Source of the DNA: Pseudomonadota bacterium
GTDB lineage: Bacteria; Pseudomonadota; Alphaproteobacteria; Reyranellales; Reyranellaceae
Direction: 5' to 3'
Assembly (NCBI GenBank): GCA_023436825.1
Contig: JAEZHS010000003.1
Coordinates: 1-7,257, forward strand
Length of the DNA: 7,257 nucleotides
This document shows positions 5,984-7,257 of this stretch, piece after piece (positions within the stretch are counted from its first letter, which is position 1; every line of letters begins with the position of its first letter). A program made the position numbers and the translations under genes. The notes below the pieces were generated by a model. That model did no database searches. It was not told the DNA's origin and was given only the letters and a program-made list of their open reading frames with translations.

Positions 5984-6808
5984 TCAGCGCCAGCGGAGCA
6001 CGGAACGCTCGACCATGCCAAGCCCCCAGGCGATCAGCAGGCCCAGCACCGACAGCAAGACCACGCCGGCCATCAGCTGGTCGGTCTGCATCAAGTTGCC
6101 CGCCTGCAGCACGAAGGCGCCGATGCCGTACTGCGCGCCGATCATCTCGGCCGCGACCACCAGGAGCAGCGCCACCGAAGCCGAGATGCGGAACCCCGCC
6201 AGGATGCCGGGCATGGCGCCGGGCAGGATGATCTTGCGGACGATGTCGGTTGCGGGCAGGCCGAAGCTCTGGCCCATTCGGATGAGGTTGCGCGGTACCG
6301 AATCGCAGGCGCTGTAGGCCGAGATGACCGTCGGGAAGAAGACGCCCAGCGCAATCGTCACGACCTTCGACGGCTCGCCGATCCCGAACCACAGGATCAG
6401 CAGAGGCAGCAAGGCGATCTTGGGGATCGGGAACAACGCCGACACGATCGGCAGGCCGGCGGCACGGGCGGCAGAGAAGATGCCCATCGCCAGGCCGACG
6501 GCGAGGCCCGCGCCCGTGCCGATGATCCAGCCGGGGACGATGCGCTTCAGCGACGCCGAGACGTGCTCGACCAGGGTGCCGTTCAGCCACAGCTCGACCA
6601 GCGCGTTCACGATGGCGGCCGGGCTCGGCATGAACAGCGCCGGCAGCAGGCCCGCGCTCGACGCCGCCTGCCAGGCCGCGATCAGCAGGACGAACACCAG
6701 CCACGGCAATAGGCGGCGCGGCACCGGGTTGAATCCGCCGCCGCGGAAGGGGACTGGACGACGGTCGGACCGCCGGGCAGACCGCTGGTCAGACCGCTGG
6801 TCAGACAT
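5984..6808 (-). CDS. ABC transporter permease, SsuC/TauC-like (nitrate/sulfonate/taurine group)
   Basis: This 274-residue inner-membrane permease belongs to the binding-protein-dependent group that includes SsuC, TauC and related importers. After an Arg/Ser-rich cytoplasmic tail (1-32) come about six membrane segments, beginning near residue 33. The cytoplasmic EAA loop, which docks on the ATPase, is recognisable at 177-196: it ends IILP (193-196) with the invariant Gly at 183, although the EAA residues themselves are replaced by RMG. FPIPKIALLPLLILWFGIG (126-144) and AEMIGAQYGIG (220-230) are typical of the SsuC/TauC group. The ATG at 6808 overlaps the ATPase stop by 8 bp, so the two are translationally linked. 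A GTG near residue 29 is a possible later start that would remove the repetitive tail. Substrates in this group range from sulfonates and nitrate to pyrimidines and aromatic acids, so the family does not fix the substrate. Confidence 0.92.
   Translation of the reverse strand: MSDQRSDQRSARRSDRRPVPFRGGGFNPVPRRLLPWLVFVLLIAAWQAASSAGLLPALFMPSPAAIVNALVELWLNGTLVEHVSASLKRIVPGWIIGTGAGLAVGLAMGIFSAARAAGLPIVSALFPIPKIALLPLLILWFGIGEPSKVVTIALGVFFPTVISAYSACDSVPRNLIRMGQSFGLPATDIVRKIILPGAMPGILAGFRISASVALLLVVAAEMIGAQYGIGAFVLQAGNLMQTDQLMAGVVLLSVLGLLIAWGLGMVERSVLRWR
6758..6805 (-). repeat. 12-bp tandem repeat encoding SDQR-like tetrads at the permease N-terminus
   Basis: The unit AGACCGCTGGTC (+ strand) occurs twice exactly (6779-6790 and 6791-6802) and continues leftward in decayed form (6767-6778 matches at 9 of 12 bases). 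In the permease frame this encodes SDQR-SDQR-SARR-SDRR directly after the first Met. Because the unit is four codons long, changes in copy number would lengthen or shorten the tail without a frameshift. One edge of the array lies in the overlap with the ATPase stop codon. Confidence 0.7.
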
Positions 6809-7257
6809 GCTGCATCTCGCGGTCGGCGGTGACGACCTCGTCGCGGATCAGCGACCAGAGCTTCTTGTGCACCTCGACCAGGAGCGTCGCATGCCTGGCC
6901 TGGCCGCGCTCCGCCACCGGCACGTCGATTGCGATCACCTCACGGATGCGGCCGGGCCGACGCGACAGCACGACGACCCGGTCGGCGAGCCGCGCTGCCT
7001 CCTCGAGATTGTGGGTGACGTAGACGCGCGTGCTCTTCTCGCGCGCCCAGATGGCCAGAAGGTCTTCCATCAGGAGCTCGCGCGTCTGTGCATCGAGGGC
7101 CGACAACGGCTCGTCGAGCAGCAGCACGGCCGGCCGCACGACCAGGGCGCGGGCGATGCCGACGCGCTGGCGCATGCCGCCCGAGAGCTGCTTGGGATAG
7201 GCCGAGGCGAACTCAGAGAGACCGGTGAGGGCGAGCGCCGCCGCGACGCGCTCGCGC
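6801..7257 (-). CDS. ABC transporter ATP-binding protein, SsuB/TauB-like, N-terminus beyond the window
   Basis: This is the cytoplasmic ATPase that powers the adjacent permease. The frame is open to the right edge; 151 codons are visible (first complete codon at 7256-7254), roughly the C-terminal 60% of a protein usually about 250-270 residues long. Walker A and the Q-loop are therefore out of view. The ATG at 7175 falls inside the signature motif and is not the true start. Visible motifs (numbered from the first complete codon) are the ABC signature LSGGMRQR (24-31), Walker B VLLLDEP (44-50), D-loop SALD (52-55) and the switch histidine in VTHNLEEA (80-87). VVVLSRRPGRI (94-104) is typical of the nitrate/sulfonate/taurine subgroup. 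All catalytic positions in view are intact. The stop codon lies within the first codons of the permease (8-bp overlap). Confidence 0.94.
   Translation of the reverse strand, partial: RERVAAALALTGLSEFASAYPKQLSGGMRQRVGIARALVVRPAVLLLDEPLSALDAQTRELLMEDLLAIWAREKSTRVYVTHNLEEAARLADRVVVLSRRPGRIREVIAIDVPVAERGQARHATLLVEVHKKLWSLIRDEVVTADREMQHV

Noticed and set aside
5482..6712. Two + strand open frames (249 and 322 codons) opposite the Bug receptor and ABC permease
   Set aside because: Both are antisense shadows rich in Arg, Asp, Gln and His; the - strand genes account for the region fully.

Overview
The window is GC-rich, bacterial and gene-dense. It holds seven genes with almost no spare DNA. The strong G/C bias at third codon positions, together with a TRAP transporter, a Bug/TctC-type periplasmic receptor and a biotin-dependent carboxyltransferase, suggests an alpha- or beta-proteobacterium with many solute receptors (a Reyranella-, Bradyrhizobium- or Burkholderiales-like lifestyle). 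This taxonomic guess is inference only; there is no rRNA or other marker here.

Layout. (1) Positions 2-1330, + strand: the 3' part of an acyl-CoA carboxylase carboxyltransferase (beta) subunit, cut off at the left edge. (2) Positions 4836 down to 1334, - strand: a tight operon dctP-dctQ-dctM-tetR. It encodes a complete tripartite TRAP transporter followed by a TetR-type repressor as the last cistron. The dctQ/dctM and dctM/tetR junctions are 4-bp ATGA overlaps. The operon converges on the carboxyltransferase, with only 3 nt between the two stop codons. (3) Positions 4837-4998: the only real intergenic region. It holds a probable intrinsic terminator for the upstream operon, a striking AT-rich 9-bp inverted repeat (4930-4962) that is the best operator candidate for the TetR protein, and smaller inverted repeats in the presumed dctP leader. 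(4) Positions 7257 down to 4999, - strand: a second operon. It has an ABC-transporter ATPase (start lost beyond the right edge), an SsuC/TauC-like permease, and a Bug/TctC-type solute-binding protein.

How the genes may work together. Both - strand operons bring in small solutes through periplasmic receptors. TRAP and Bug receptors most often bind carboxylates, and the neighbouring carboxyltransferase acts on acyl-CoA esters. A reasonable inference is a locus for scavenging an organic acid and feeding it through CoA-dependent catabolism, with the TRAP part controlled by its own TetR. Neither the substrate nor any regulatory link to the carboxylase can be read from the sequence.

No previously undescribed system is obvious. 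The most unusual points are the pairing of a Bug-type receptor with an SsuBC-like ABC transporter and no TctA/TctB partner, the AT-rich inverted repeat in front of dctP, the non-standard glycine motif in the carboxyltransferase, and a 12-bp repeat that builds the N-terminus of the ABC permease. No RNA genes, insertion sequences, CRISPR arrays or phage features were seen, and no gene-free stretch exceeds 300 bases.
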